A stretch of 64,000 nucleotides of DNA from Membranihabitans marinus (GTDB lineage: Bacteria; Bacteroidota; Bacteroidia; Chitinophagales; Saprospiraceae). The translations under genes were made by a program, and so were the position numbers. A model generated the notes under the pieces. The model had not been told where the DNA came from, did not search any database, and saw only the letters and a list, made by a program, of their open reading frames with translations. Where the stretch lies: contig NZ_JAJQYA010000026.1 of NCBI RefSeq assembly GCF_021729155.1, positions 1-64,000 on the forward strand. Reading direction: 5' to 3'. The stretch's first letter is position 1; each line of letters starts with the position of its first letter. Positions 18,207 to 25,614 of this stretch are shown piece after piece.

Positions 18207-18680
18207 ATGAAGAATGTAGTTAAAAATATACATCGTTTTGAGGGTTTGTTATCAGATGAAGCCTACAAATCTCTCATCGCTAACGCTAATCAATATAATA
18301 GTCAATCCAATATTTCATTTAAAGTTTTGGATGTAGATGCTGTCGACCGATTTCTTTTAATTGAAGTGAGACAGGGAAAAAACGCTAATGGTCAATATTG
18401 TGATGTAAAGGAATTAATTGATAAAACTCAATCACTATTCTCCGAGACATTTCCCAAATATCGCATCATCTGCCGCCCCAAAATATACCACAAGCCCCCA
18501 GTTGACGAAGTAACCCCCAAGTGGCTACAGGAAACTATGACTAAAAAAAGGATCTCGTCCAAACAGATTAGAGAATTAACAGGGATAGACAAAAGCAATA
18601 TTTCCAGTTGGATCAATGGAGGTCGACCAATGTCACAACCAGTTAAATCCATGTTTTATTTTATGTTCAAGGAATTATAG
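18207..18680 (+). CDS. Unrecognised two-part protein with C-terminal HTH (paralogue A)
   Basis: 157 residues. The N-terminal ~95 residues (KNIHRFEGLLSDEAYKSL, then FKVLDVDAVDRFLLIEVRQGK) are predicted alpha/beta and match no family I know. The C-terminal ~60 residues begin VTPKWLQETMTKKRISSK and contain a Cro/XRE-like helix-turn-helix, QIRELTGIDKSNISSWING, then RPMSQPVKSMFYFMF. It is the only intact member of a three-gene tandem family; the next copy lacks the HTH and the third is split by a transposable element. A DNA-binding regulator or antitoxin-like role is possible but not shown. The start is supported by similarity to paralogue B at the N-terminus (NVVKNIHR versus SVIKNVNH). Confidence 0.78.
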   Translation: MKNVVKNIHRFEGLLSDEAYKSLIANANQYNSQSNISFKVLDVDAVDRFLLIEVRQGKNANGQYCDVKELIDKTQSLFSETFPKYRIICRPKIYHKPPVDEVTPKWLQETMTKKRISSKQIRELTGIDKSNISSWINGGRPMSQPVKSMFYFMFKEL

Positions 18681-18886
18681 ACCTAATATTAGCGGATTCC
18701 TTCATACTATGTCCCTGTAGAAGGATTGTCACCCTCCTTAATTATAAGATCAGATAGTGACATAAGCCAAGCCCAAACAAACAAGTCGGAATTTAAGAAT
18801 ATTACAAGTGATAAATTGTTATCGAAACATAGAAAATAGGGTTCGACAATGATTTGAATTTGCTTAAACAACTAAATACTTTAATT

Positions 18887-19183
18887 ATGGAAAGTGTAAT
18901 TAAAAATGTCAACCATCTCAAAAGATTACTGACAAAGGATGAGCTCAACAAGATAAATGCTGCGGCTGCACTATTTGCGAGTCATGCTCAAGTATTTTTT
19001 AAAATTGAGGAAGTAGACAAAAGAAAGATTACCGTATCGGTACGCCAACATCAAACCTCAGACAATCAATATTTCACCAGTGAACAACTCACAAAAAGAT
19101 GCAGTGATCTCTTTAAAAAATTCTTTCCCTACTACTTCATTGAAGTGAAAGCCTTTTCAGACAACCATTTAATGGCTGACTAA
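18887..19183 (+). CDS. HTH-less paralogue B of the 18207 gene
   Basis: 98 residues from the ATG at 18887 (a longer TTG start at 18854 is less likely; ESVIKNVNHLKRLL aligns with the start of paralogue A). It covers only the N-terminal domain, including FKIEEVDKRKITVSVRQHQ and SDLFKKFFPYYFIEV, and stops where paralogue A continues into its HTH. No HTH remnant follows in any frame, so the loss is clean. If the N-terminal domain dimerises, this short form could act as a competitor of paralogue A; that is speculation. Confidence 0.65.
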   Translation: MESVIKNVNHLKRLLTKDELNKINAAAALFASHAQVFFKIEEVDKRKITVSVRQHQTSDNQYFTSEQLTKRCSDLFKKFFPYYFIEVKAFSDNHLMAD

Positions 19184-19715
19184 TTCACGCAAAAAATGAA
19201 TAAAAGAGTGTTGAATGAATATCGCAGCTACTTTTTATACGAAAATACGAATCAAACTAATGATTACAGTAGTGGCATTCCTTGCCAACTACCTATCTTA
19301 CTATTACTTGCCGCAAGAGCATTGATAAAGTTTTTTCATCTACCACTATCCTTCTAGTTTACTACCATAGTCTGATTTTATGGTATATTAATCAAAGGTT
19401 TTATTACATTATCACCTGACAATTTTTCGAACAATAATTGATAAAATCAAATGGAAAGACATCTCTTTGAAAATTTGGAAAAAAAAGAACTATCTGAATG
19501 TCAGTTACACAGGTTCAGAAAAATGGATTAATAAAGAATCTTGTAACCGTCGCAAATTGAACACATAAGTATAAACCTATGAAGGTATTATACGAAACAC
19601 ATTTTCCTTGAATGGGGATAGTCTATATACCATAGTACCATCGACATATAAACACTTCAACTAACAATTTCTAGTAGAAATTTTCATTTTTTATTATTAA
19701 TATATAAAATATATT
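19184..19715. other. 532-bp intergenic region with two very short ORFs
   Basis: Two short frames are visible: 19196-19357 (53 codons, ending in a hydrophobic stretch SGIPCQLPILLLLAARALIKF) and 19451-19531 (26 codons, MERHLFENLEKKELSECQ...). Neither has a recognisable homologue or strong ribosome-binding site, and both could be chance. The first could equally be a small membrane peptide. The rest is AT-rich promoter-like sequence for paralogue C. Confidence 0.3.
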
Positions 19716-20348
19716 ATGAGTACAATCACAGGGTTATACAAACTAAACTTAGAGGAAGACCAATCTAACATCTTAGAGGAAAATGCCAAACTTCATAAAA
19801 GATTTTCGAGGATTACCTTCAAGGTAATAAAATTTAATCCAGGCGATCGGGTCTTAATGATCAGAGTTAGCCAAAATAAAAGTATTCATCAAAATCAAAT
19901 GCTTGTCCAAGATTTGGCCCGGATATGCAGAAAGCTATTCATACCAAATGCGTTTTATAATGTCGGTTAATATTTTGAGAGTATTTGAATTTAGACGAGG
20001 CTAAAAACACAGGCATAGCCGTAGCTACGGCGAGTATTTTAAACAATGTATAAATTCAAATAAATAGAAATATTACTGACAATTATAAACGCATTTGGTA
20101 TAAGTCCTATTTATCCTGATTACACTATCCATGTAGATGCACAAGAACATAAGCGACATCATACTGAAATAGTAACTCCTAAATGGATCCAAGATGAAAT
20201 GACAAAGAGAGGAATCAACTCAAAGGAATTGGTGGAAATGACAGGGATAAACAAATCTAATATTTCGGCTTGGATTAATGATATTCGACCAATGAGCCAA
20301 CCGGCAAAGGCCCTGTTTTATTTTCTATTTAAAAATTGGAAAAATTGA
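19716..20348 (+). pseudogene. Paralogue C of the HTH family, split by a 159-bp MITE
   Basis: The frame from 19716 encodes an N-terminal domain like paralogue A up to CRKLF, then runs into the MITE and stops at 19970. After the MITE the frame resumes as SPIYPDYTIHVDAQEHK, then EIVTPKWIQDEMTKRGINSK, the HTH TGINKSNISAWIND, and RPMSQPAKALFYFLFKNWKN, ending at 20348. Removing the 159-bp element plus one 3-bp target copy (162 bases, 54 codons) rejoins the frame as ...KLFSPIYPDYTI..., aligning without a gap to ...SLFSETFPKYRI... of paralogue A. The restored protein is 156 residues against 157 for paralogue A. The gene was therefore intact until the insertion. Confidence 0.88.
19942..20100. mobile_element. 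159-bp MITE, copy 1 (inside paralogue C)
   Basis: Terminal inverted repeats TACCAAATGCG and CGCATTTGGTA extend imperfectly to about 35 bases (ATTATAA, TGTC and AATATT blocks on each side). The centre holds GACGAGGCTAAAAACACAGG and the palindrome GCCGTAGCTACGGC. Flanking triplets are TCA on the left and TAA on the right, a 3-bp target duplication with one change. No transposase is encoded. A second 159-bp copy lies at 52483-52641. Confidence 0.88.
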
Positions 20349-20568
20349 AGTCATCTTCCTGTCATACATCCATATAGCTTCGTAAATCCAAATGCATTAT
20401 TAAGGGTTATCTCCTTAGAAAGATCAGCCTTATCAACCTGATAATCAAGGTGATTAATAATGCAATCTTATAGTAAAACAACTATAGATTGCAAACTTCT
20501 ACACACAAAAAACACTTAACTATATTCTAACGTATTTTACTATTAACCTTTAACAAAAAGATTGAAAT

Positions 20569-20903
20569 ATGAAAGAAAAAATTTCTACCAACATAAACAC
20601 TAATCAAAAAGAACCATTGTAGATAATCGGTCATATTTAAATTATATCTCAAGTGGACCAATAAAAATATTTTCATTAGATGAAATAAACCATATAAATA
20701 TTTCATATTTCCTAGTCGAACTTGAATATATTGACACTCTCCATAATAAAGTTAATAATACTTTGAAGGATTTTAAAATTTTTGAATGGGAGAAACATAA
20801 TAATGGAAACTGGCGTATTGATTCATTTTATCCATTTACACTTCCTTTAGATTCTGCACGTGAAAAAATTATTCAGAATGCCAAAGCCAGTTTAGGGAAA
20901 TAA
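20569..20903 (+). pseudogene. Small unknown gene with a one-base frameshift
   Basis: An ATG at 20569 begins KEKISTNINTNQK and meets a stop at 20622. In the neighbouring frame an open stretch continues RTIVDNRSYLNYISSGP, then NISYFLVELEYIDTLHNK, and FPFTLPLDSAREK-like sequence to a TAA at 20901. One extra A in the AAAAA run near 20605 would join the two into a single 111-residue protein. The composition looks coding (acidic and aromatic residues, long open frame). I do not recognise the family. It may be a real decay event or a homopolymer sequencing error. It follows the HTH paralogue cluster on the same strand. Confidence 0.55.
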
Positions 20904-20959
20904 AACTGTTAGTGTAATCAATTCCAATATAGATTTATAGACTTTAGTATCAACTAAAT

Positions 20960-21110
20960 TATTATTTACTTAAGGGCAGAATCGTCCAAAAAAGAAAAAA
21001 AGCCCTGAAGTAGCATAGTCCAATAGCATAGGGTGCAACCCTATAGAGAATAGATCTTCCAAAAATAAGTCCTAAAGGATTTAGGCAAATAATATAGATA
21101 ATGCGTATAT
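20960..21110. repeat. Degenerate copy of the GAA-loop hairpin module
   Basis: Contains GCCCTGAAGTAGCATAGTCC and the hairpin ATAGGGT-GCA-ACCCTAT followed by AAGTCCTAAAGGAT, a worn version of the module found intact near 8440, 8917, 9390, 42585 and 47490. The loop has changed from GAA to GCA and flanks are diverged. Confidence 0.6.
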
Positions 21111-21213
21111 TATAAATAATGATATGGTAAAAATATTAATCTTAACAGTGTTAATGAATAGAATAATAGCGGTAGAATGAATTATGCAGGGCAATAATTA
21201 AAACGCCTTAATC

Positions 21214-21321
21214 GGATTTGTCATGATTTTTGCCCAATTTATCTTAATATGAAAATATATACGATTAAATCTAAATTTGTTTTAAAATAAAAATATATTA
21301 TCGCAAAAATATCGCCAAATC
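21214..21321. repeat. TIR-bounded AT-rich spacer, divergent copy
   Basis: Left end GGATTTGTCATGATTTTTGC (21214-21233), right end GCAAAAATATCGCCAAATC (21303-21321). The pairing is kept by paired changes relative to copy 1: ACTTTTTGC/GCAAAAAGT has become ATTTTTGC/GCAAAAAT. The interior sequence is largely unrelated to copy 1, so only the ends are conserved. Confidence 0.75.
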
Positions 21322-21329
21322 AATTTCAG

Positions 21330-21850
21330 GTCACATCTCTACCGTGGGTTTTCAACTCACGGCTATGACATATCATCCCTGACTGAACGTAGTTGCCCTT
21401 TAGGGCAACCAAAGGTCGTAAATCGACCTTTGGTGAAGATGACCGAATGAAGTTGCTCAATAGAGCAACCCGATGGACTAAATGTCCATCGGATGAGGAT
21501 GACTGAACGAAATACGAAGTATCCAATCGACAAAATGTCGATTGGGTGAAGGAACCGAAACCTCCGTGTTTCGGGTGGGTTGGCCACTGTGCTCCGGCAT
21601 GACTGCAACGTAATACGATAGGTTTATAGCCACTGGCTCCGGCGTGACTGCAACGTATATCGATAGCGAATTTCATGGAATCTCGTCGCAGCGCAGTGGC
21701 TGCGACTTCTCTCGCCAGAGCCCGATTTACGGGCTCTGGTGCTTTGCACTTTGCTCGTTCACTCCGGCGTGACTGCAAAGTAATTCGATAGGTTTTTAGC
21801 CACTGCACTGCGACGAGACAGCATTTAAATTGACAGGTTTAAGTACTTGT
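21330..21850. repeat. Hairpin array (locus 2), best-resolved example
   Basis: Consecutive perfect hairpins, given as stem and loop. GTTGCCC/TTTA (21392-21409); ACCAAAGGTCG/TAAAT (21408-21434); GTTGCTC/AATA (21452-21469); CCGATGGAC/TAAAT (21470-21492); ATAC/GAA (21512-21522); CCAATCGAC/AAAAT (21523-21545); CCGAAAC/CTCCGT (21555-21574); GTCGCAGC/GCAGTG (21685-21706); CCAGAGCCCG/ATTTA (21715-21739); GTGC/TTT (21739-21749). Linkers repeat the words GATGACTGAA, GGAACCG and TGACTGCAACGTA. The 160-codon frame across this region is not a gene. Confidence 0.85.
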
Positions 21851-21991
21851 CACAGTAATAATATAATTGTCTTGAAGGAACCGAAGCTTCCCGGCCGAGA
21901 ATATTAGCAGTCTTAGAAAAAACGATGTAGACGAGATTCTGCAATGAAAATAACATTGTAGAAATTTTGAATCAATCAAATCTGATTATTA

Positions 21992-22432
21992 TTAATAAGG
22001 TTCAATGTCCTTTAAGTGTAATATATAATTCTCTTCTATTGGCCAATCGTAACTAGCAATACCACAGGCATCATAAATATCTCCTGATATAATTACAGCT
22101 TTCGATACCCAATTAAAGCTATCTAAAAAAGAGGTAGGAATTTTTTGACAGAGATCGAGCACCATATTCGAATCGAAGGTCATAGTTACCGATATTGTAG
22201 AGTCACTCCCAATCCAACCAACAACCTTATTAGCCTTAAGCCTTTTCACTCTTTTACTTGAACACTTAGACAGAGAACAATCATTATCTTTAGACCGATT
22301 TACAACAGTAAACCCTTCGGGATACTCAAAACCAGCAAGACTTACTTGTTCTACTTTTTCACAAGAAAAAAATAAAAGAACTGAAATTAAAAATAGGCAA
22401 TTAGGTAGGAATTGATTGTAGAATTTAGGCAT
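21992..22432 (-). CDS. Unknown lipoprotein
   Basis: The longer frame to 22540 is unlikely because its first 36 residues precede a second, complete signal. From the ATG at 22432 the protein is 146 residues with lipobox LLFFSC near residue 21. The mature part has six further Cys (CSLSKCSS, LCQK, DACG), suggesting disulfides in a periplasmic or surface domain. No family is recognised. It lies just outside the left att site of the tRNA-Cys element, so it belongs to the host flank or an earlier insertion. Confidence 0.7.
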   Translation of the reverse strand: MPKFYNQFLPNCLFLISVLLFFSCEKVEQVSLAGFEYPEGFTVVNRSKDNDCSLSKCSSKRVKRLKANKVVGWIGSDSTISVTMTFDSNMVLDLCQKIPTSFLDSFNWVSKAVIISGDIYDACGIASYDWPIEENYILHLKDIEPY

Positions 22433-22547
22433 AATTCTCTGAGATATGGTTACTTTAAAAATATTTATTCGCTTTAAAGACGGGTAAACATTAACAAATG
22501 TTGGAAAAAACAACCCTATAAAAATAATAATCCAGCACACAAACCAG

Positions 22548-22620
22548 CACTCAACGCAAACAAAAAAAGGTATCTCACTGAATCACAGCAAAATACCTTT
22601 ACATATGGAGGTCGCGGGCG
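22548..22620. repeat. Left attachment repeat (att) of the tRNA-Cys element
   Basis: 73 bases aligning without a gap to 29418-29490. They begin CACTCAACGCAAAC and end TGGAGGTCGCGGGCG, the 3' end of the tRNA-Cys gene; beyond this the sequences diverge. The last 15 bases are identical and are the likely crossover core. The copy also keeps a worn version of the tRNA terminator hairpin. About ten mismatches separate the two repeats. Confidence 0.88.
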
Positions 22621-22758
22621 TACCTCATTGATTTATGTTTTAATTAATTTAATTTAACTTTCAATTATAGTGTGTTCTAGTATATATCTAGGTTTAATAG
22701 GCTAGTAAAGGGTCGTAGGAAATATTCAAAAATTAAAATAAATACAACTAGATGAATA

Positions 22759-22785
22759 AAAAACAACACTCAAAACAACACTCAA
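22759..22785. repeat. 27-bp repeat at left end of element (copy 1)
   Basis: Contains two copies of AACAACACTCAA in tandem and is identical to 29398-29424 at the other end. Paired sites inside both ends of a tyrosine-recombinase element are the expected position for arm-type integrase binding sites. That role is inferred from position. Confidence 0.65.
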
Positions 22786-22827
22786 TAAATAAATTGATAT
22801 ATTGGGAATGCAAGTAAACTATATATT

Positions 22828-24171
22828 ATGAAAATAACAGCGTTACTAATCAGGGAAGAAGTAAGTAAGAAGACAGGTATAAAACTCCAATTTTATAAAA
22901 ACAGAAATCGCTATACATGGGGTACTGGATTGTCCATCCTACCCAGCGACTGGAATTTTAAAACACAGCGACCAAAAATTAAAAAGAAAAAATCCAATCC
23001 AAACGAAAGACAGAAAGAATTAGAACTAATGGACATTACCAATAAGTTAGATATCTGTACTGTGGCAATCAAAAATTATATTACCAAAACTGAGGTGAAT
23101 AATGAACACTTTGATTTCAACTTGTTAAAAACCGAGTTAAACGACATAACTAAGCCGGAGTTATCTCAATTAGCCAACCCCATAGAAAATACAGACGAGA
23201 AGTTAATTTTTATAAAAGATTATACAAAGGAATTCATAGAAAGAATGGAGTCCGGAGATAGAAGAAATCCACAGAATGAGAATATTTATTCATTCGGAAC
23301 AATTAAAAACTACAGGCAATTTCTTAGTTTTTGGAAGACCTTTGAAAAATCAAAAAGGGAACGATATCGTTTTAAAGACATTGACCTTAACTTGCATAAT
23401 AATTTAATAAGCTATTGCAACCGAAAAAATTACAAAACAAATTATACTGGGCGAATCATCAAACAATTAAAATCAATCATAAAAAACGCATATAGAGACG
23501 GCATCCATAATAATGAAATTTTTAAGGACGAAAGGTTTAAAGTACTTAAGGCAGAGACTGACTCAATCGCATTATCCGAAAAAGAAGTACAACTACTCTA
23601 TGAATTAGACTTATCAAATGAAAAACGACTAGAGCGCCTAAGAGATGTTTTTTTAGTTGAGTGCTATACAGCGTTAAGATTTTCAGACGCTAGTAAGATA
23701 ACACCTGAACACGTAGCCCACAATGAAGATACAAATAGAAATGAGATACATATGTTTACAAAGAAGACGAGCGAAAAAGTAATCATTCCAATTAGGCCGG
23801 AACTTGAACACATACTATCTAAATACGAATACCATATCCCAAAAGTATTTGAACAAGACTTGAATTCTGAAATAAAAATAATAGCCAAAAGAGCCGGAAT
23901 ACATGGCAACATCAATACAAAAGAAACCATTGGGGGCAAGGTAGTCTATGGAAACAAACAAAAACACGAGTTAATTACAACACATACAGGAAGGAGAACA
24001 GCGGCTACCCTTATGTACTTAGCCGGCATTAATCCAATAGACATAATGAAGATTACAGGCCACACAACGGAGAAAAACTTCATGAAATATATTAAGACTG
24101 ACAAACAACAAACCTCTAATAAATTATCAAGTAATAAATTTTTTATGGGTAATAATTTGAAGGCTATATAG
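22828..24171 (+). CDS. Tyrosine-recombinase integrase
   Basis: 447 residues. The N-terminal arm-binding domain (about 1-60, including GTGLSILPSDWNFKTQRPK) and SAM-like core-binding domain (about 125-225) precede the catalytic domain. Catalytic residues visible are Arg284 in YTALRFSDASK, His386 and Arg389 in HTGRR, His412 in ITGHTT, and the nucleophile Tyr421 in FMKYIK. This is the Bacteroidota transposon/phage-type integrase. It sits 207 bases inside the left att repeat and reads into the element, the usual position for a tRNA-targeting integrase, so it should catalyse the tRNA-Cys integration. Confidence 0.96.
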   Translation: MKITALLIREEVSKKTGIKLQFYKNRNRYTWGTGLSILPSDWNFKTQRPKIKKKKSNPNERQKELELMDITNKLDICTVAIKNYITKTEVNNEHFDFNLLKTELNDITKPELSQLANPIENTDEKLIFIKDYTKEFIERMESGDRRNPQNENIYSFGTIKNYRQFLSFWKTFEKSKRERYRFKDIDLNLHNNLISYCNRKNYKTNYTGRIIKQLKSIIKNAYRDGIHNNEIFKDERFKVLKAETDSIALSEKEVQLLYELDLSNEKRLERLRDVFLVECYTALRFSDASKITPEHVAHNEDTNRNEIHMFTKKTSEKVIIPIRPELEHILSKYEYHIPKVFEQDLNSEIKIIAKRAGIHGNINTKETIGGKVVYGNKQKHELITTHTGRRTAATLMYLAGINPIDIMKITGHTTEKNFMKYIKTDKQQTSNKLSSNKFFMGNNLKAI

Positions 24172-24430
24172 TAAATATAAAAACAAATTCAGCCTTTTCA
24201 GATATCGTCTTAAGTTTATAAATCTAACTCAGGGTGTTTTGTGCCCCAAGGGTTCTCTATATGCCTTTATCAGTCTCGAAGTGCAGATCTGCACCTATCT
24301 AACAATATCAGATAAAAATTCATATTAATGGTTTCTAGCTCTTATACAACAAAAAAACATCGTGTATTTACTTGTCGAATAAAAAATATTTTTAGTGATC
24401 TGAAATATTTTCAAATTCACCAAAAAAACA

Positions 24431-24470
24431 ACTCATGGCAACGTGTGGCAATGTGTGGCAATGTGTGGCA
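24431..24470. repeat. Four 10-bp tandem direct repeats (iteron-like)
   Basis: Consecutive 10-mers ACTCATGGCA, ACGTGTGGCA, ATGTGTGGCA and ATGTGTGGCA, in phase with one helical turn. They precede a 130-base AT-rich stretch and the excisionase-like gene. They could be origin iterons for the Rep encoded downstream or operator/Xis sites. The rest of 24172-24624 holds no ORF. Confidence 0.75.
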
Positions 24471-24624
24471 AAACAATTAACTATTATAAACACCATTTTA
24501 TGCAAGCAATTATTAATTAATTATACTTAATTGTTTAATTTTTAATGTAATTTTTAAAATATTTATTCTTATTAAAATTACATTATATACATTTGTATTA
24601 TTGTTAACTCAAATCAATTTAATT

Positions 24625-24888
24625 ATGAATGTAGAATTACTTACATCGGAAACAGTAAGGGAAATTGTAAGACAAGAAATCAATCAAGGTATTACGGAAT
24701 TATTAGACAAACGTGCCAAAGAACAAAAGTACTTTTCAAGAAAGGAAACGGCCAATCGTTTACATGTTTCACTTCCAACACTTCACAACTACACAAAGAA
24801 TGGTTTAATTAAAATGAAAAAAGTAGGGGGGCGTGTCCTTTATTCAGAAGGAGACATAGAAGATGCCTTACGCTGCCTTTCTAAATAA
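24625..24888 (+). CDS. Excisionase-like HTH protein (MerR/HTH_17 type)
   Basis: 87 residues from the ATG at 24625; a TTG eight codons upstream opens the longer frame. The C-terminal half reads YFSRKETANRLHVSLPTLHNYTKNGLIKMKKVGGRVLYSEGDIEDAL-type sequence (split here for brevity), the winged HTH_17 form used by excisionases and transcription factors of Bacteroidota mobile elements. A coiled N-terminal helix (VREIVRQEINQGITELLDK) probably dimerises. Its place downstream of the integrase fits a recombination directionality factor or regulator of the Rep gene. Confidence 0.88.
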   Translation: MNVELLTSETVREIVRQEINQGITELLDKRAKEQKYFSRKETANRLHVSLPTLHNYTKNGLIKMKKVGGRVLYSEGDIEDALRCLSK

Positions 24889-25099
24889 CACGACCATACA
24901 CCCACTTGATGGCCGACATACGGAATTAAATATACTAATGAGTCGAGTATATTAATCACAACCTATCTGACTCAACCTTTTTTATTGCACGTGAGAGAAT
25001 CCAAAATCTTATTTGAATAGCGTTAGCTAATTCAACAAATCATTTATTTATTAAAATAGCTCATAATTAATTTAATGAGTGTGCAAATCATATTTAAAA

Positions 25100-25552
25100 A
25101 TGAAAAAAATACCTACAATTAAATTAGTGTTAGAGCCTTCAAATGCATTCCCATCAAGGTACACTATTAGAAATACTATTGATCAATTAGATAGAGGATT
25201 ACATGAATATCCTACAAGCCTAGTGTATGCCGGTAATACTATTCTTAACGGCCTAAACTCATTTGAACTGTCAGAACCGAACAGAGTGGATTACCGGCAT
25301 AATGGAGTTTGGAAATTCCTAGAGAGTAATTCGTTTAATGGCAATCAAATATTTACAGGTCTATTAAGAAGTAGGCTTTATTATAGATTGTATATGGGTG
25401 ACTGGAAAGACAAAACAGGGAATAAGTCTACTATTGGTTTAAGATCGTATAAAGAAACGTCTAACGTGCGATTAGTAGTGTTGCATGGATATTGTCCACG
25501 TAGTGTAGAAAAAAGAGAGGTGGCTATTTATAATGCCTTAATGAAAAGATAA
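25100..25552 (+). CDS. Unknown protein of the integrative element
   Basis: 150 residues from the ATG at 25100 (a GTG start at 25079 is less likely). It starts KKIPTIKLVLEPSNAFPSRYT and contains FTGLLRSRLYYRLYMGDWKD. No signal peptide or membrane segment is seen. I do not recognise the family. It precedes the Rep-like gene by 62 bases, separated by a GC-rich hairpin (stem CCCCGC, 25553-25577) that has no T-run and may attenuate or stabilise the transcript. Confidence 0.7.
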   Translation: MKKIPTIKLVLEPSNAFPSRYTIRNTIDQLDRGLHEYPTSLVYAGNTILNGLNSFELSEPNRVDYRHNGVWKFLESNSFNGNQIFTGLLRSRLYYRLYMGDWKDKTGNKSTIGLRSYKETSNVRLVVLHGYCPRSVEKREVAIYNALMKR

Positions 25553-25577
25553 CCCCGCAGTTCATAGGATAGCGGGG
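25553..25577. promoter_or_regulatory. GC-rich hairpin before the Rep-like gene
   Basis: Stem CCCCGC/GCGGGG with a 13-base loop, directly after the stop of the preceding gene. No run of T follows on the plus strand, so it is not a classical terminator. It could be a processing or origin-linked structure. Confidence 0.45.
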
Positions 25578-25614
25578 CTATTACAAATGTTAACTCTAAT
25601 GTAAATATACAAAC

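Noticed and set aside
21326-21808. 160-codon open frame on the minus strand
   Set aside because: It runs through the hairpin array; its peptide is made of repeated words that recur in other frames at the other arrays. GC-rich palindromes keep frames open by chance.
21330-21850. Hairpins considered as integron attC sites
   Set aside because: No R'/R'' core (GTTRRRY) pairs, no extrahelical bases, no cassette ORFs and no integron integrase; the only tyrosine recombinase belongs to the tRNA-Cys element.
25553-25577. Hairpin considered as a terminator
   Set aside because: No T-run follows on the coding strand, so it is listed only as a structure of unknown role.
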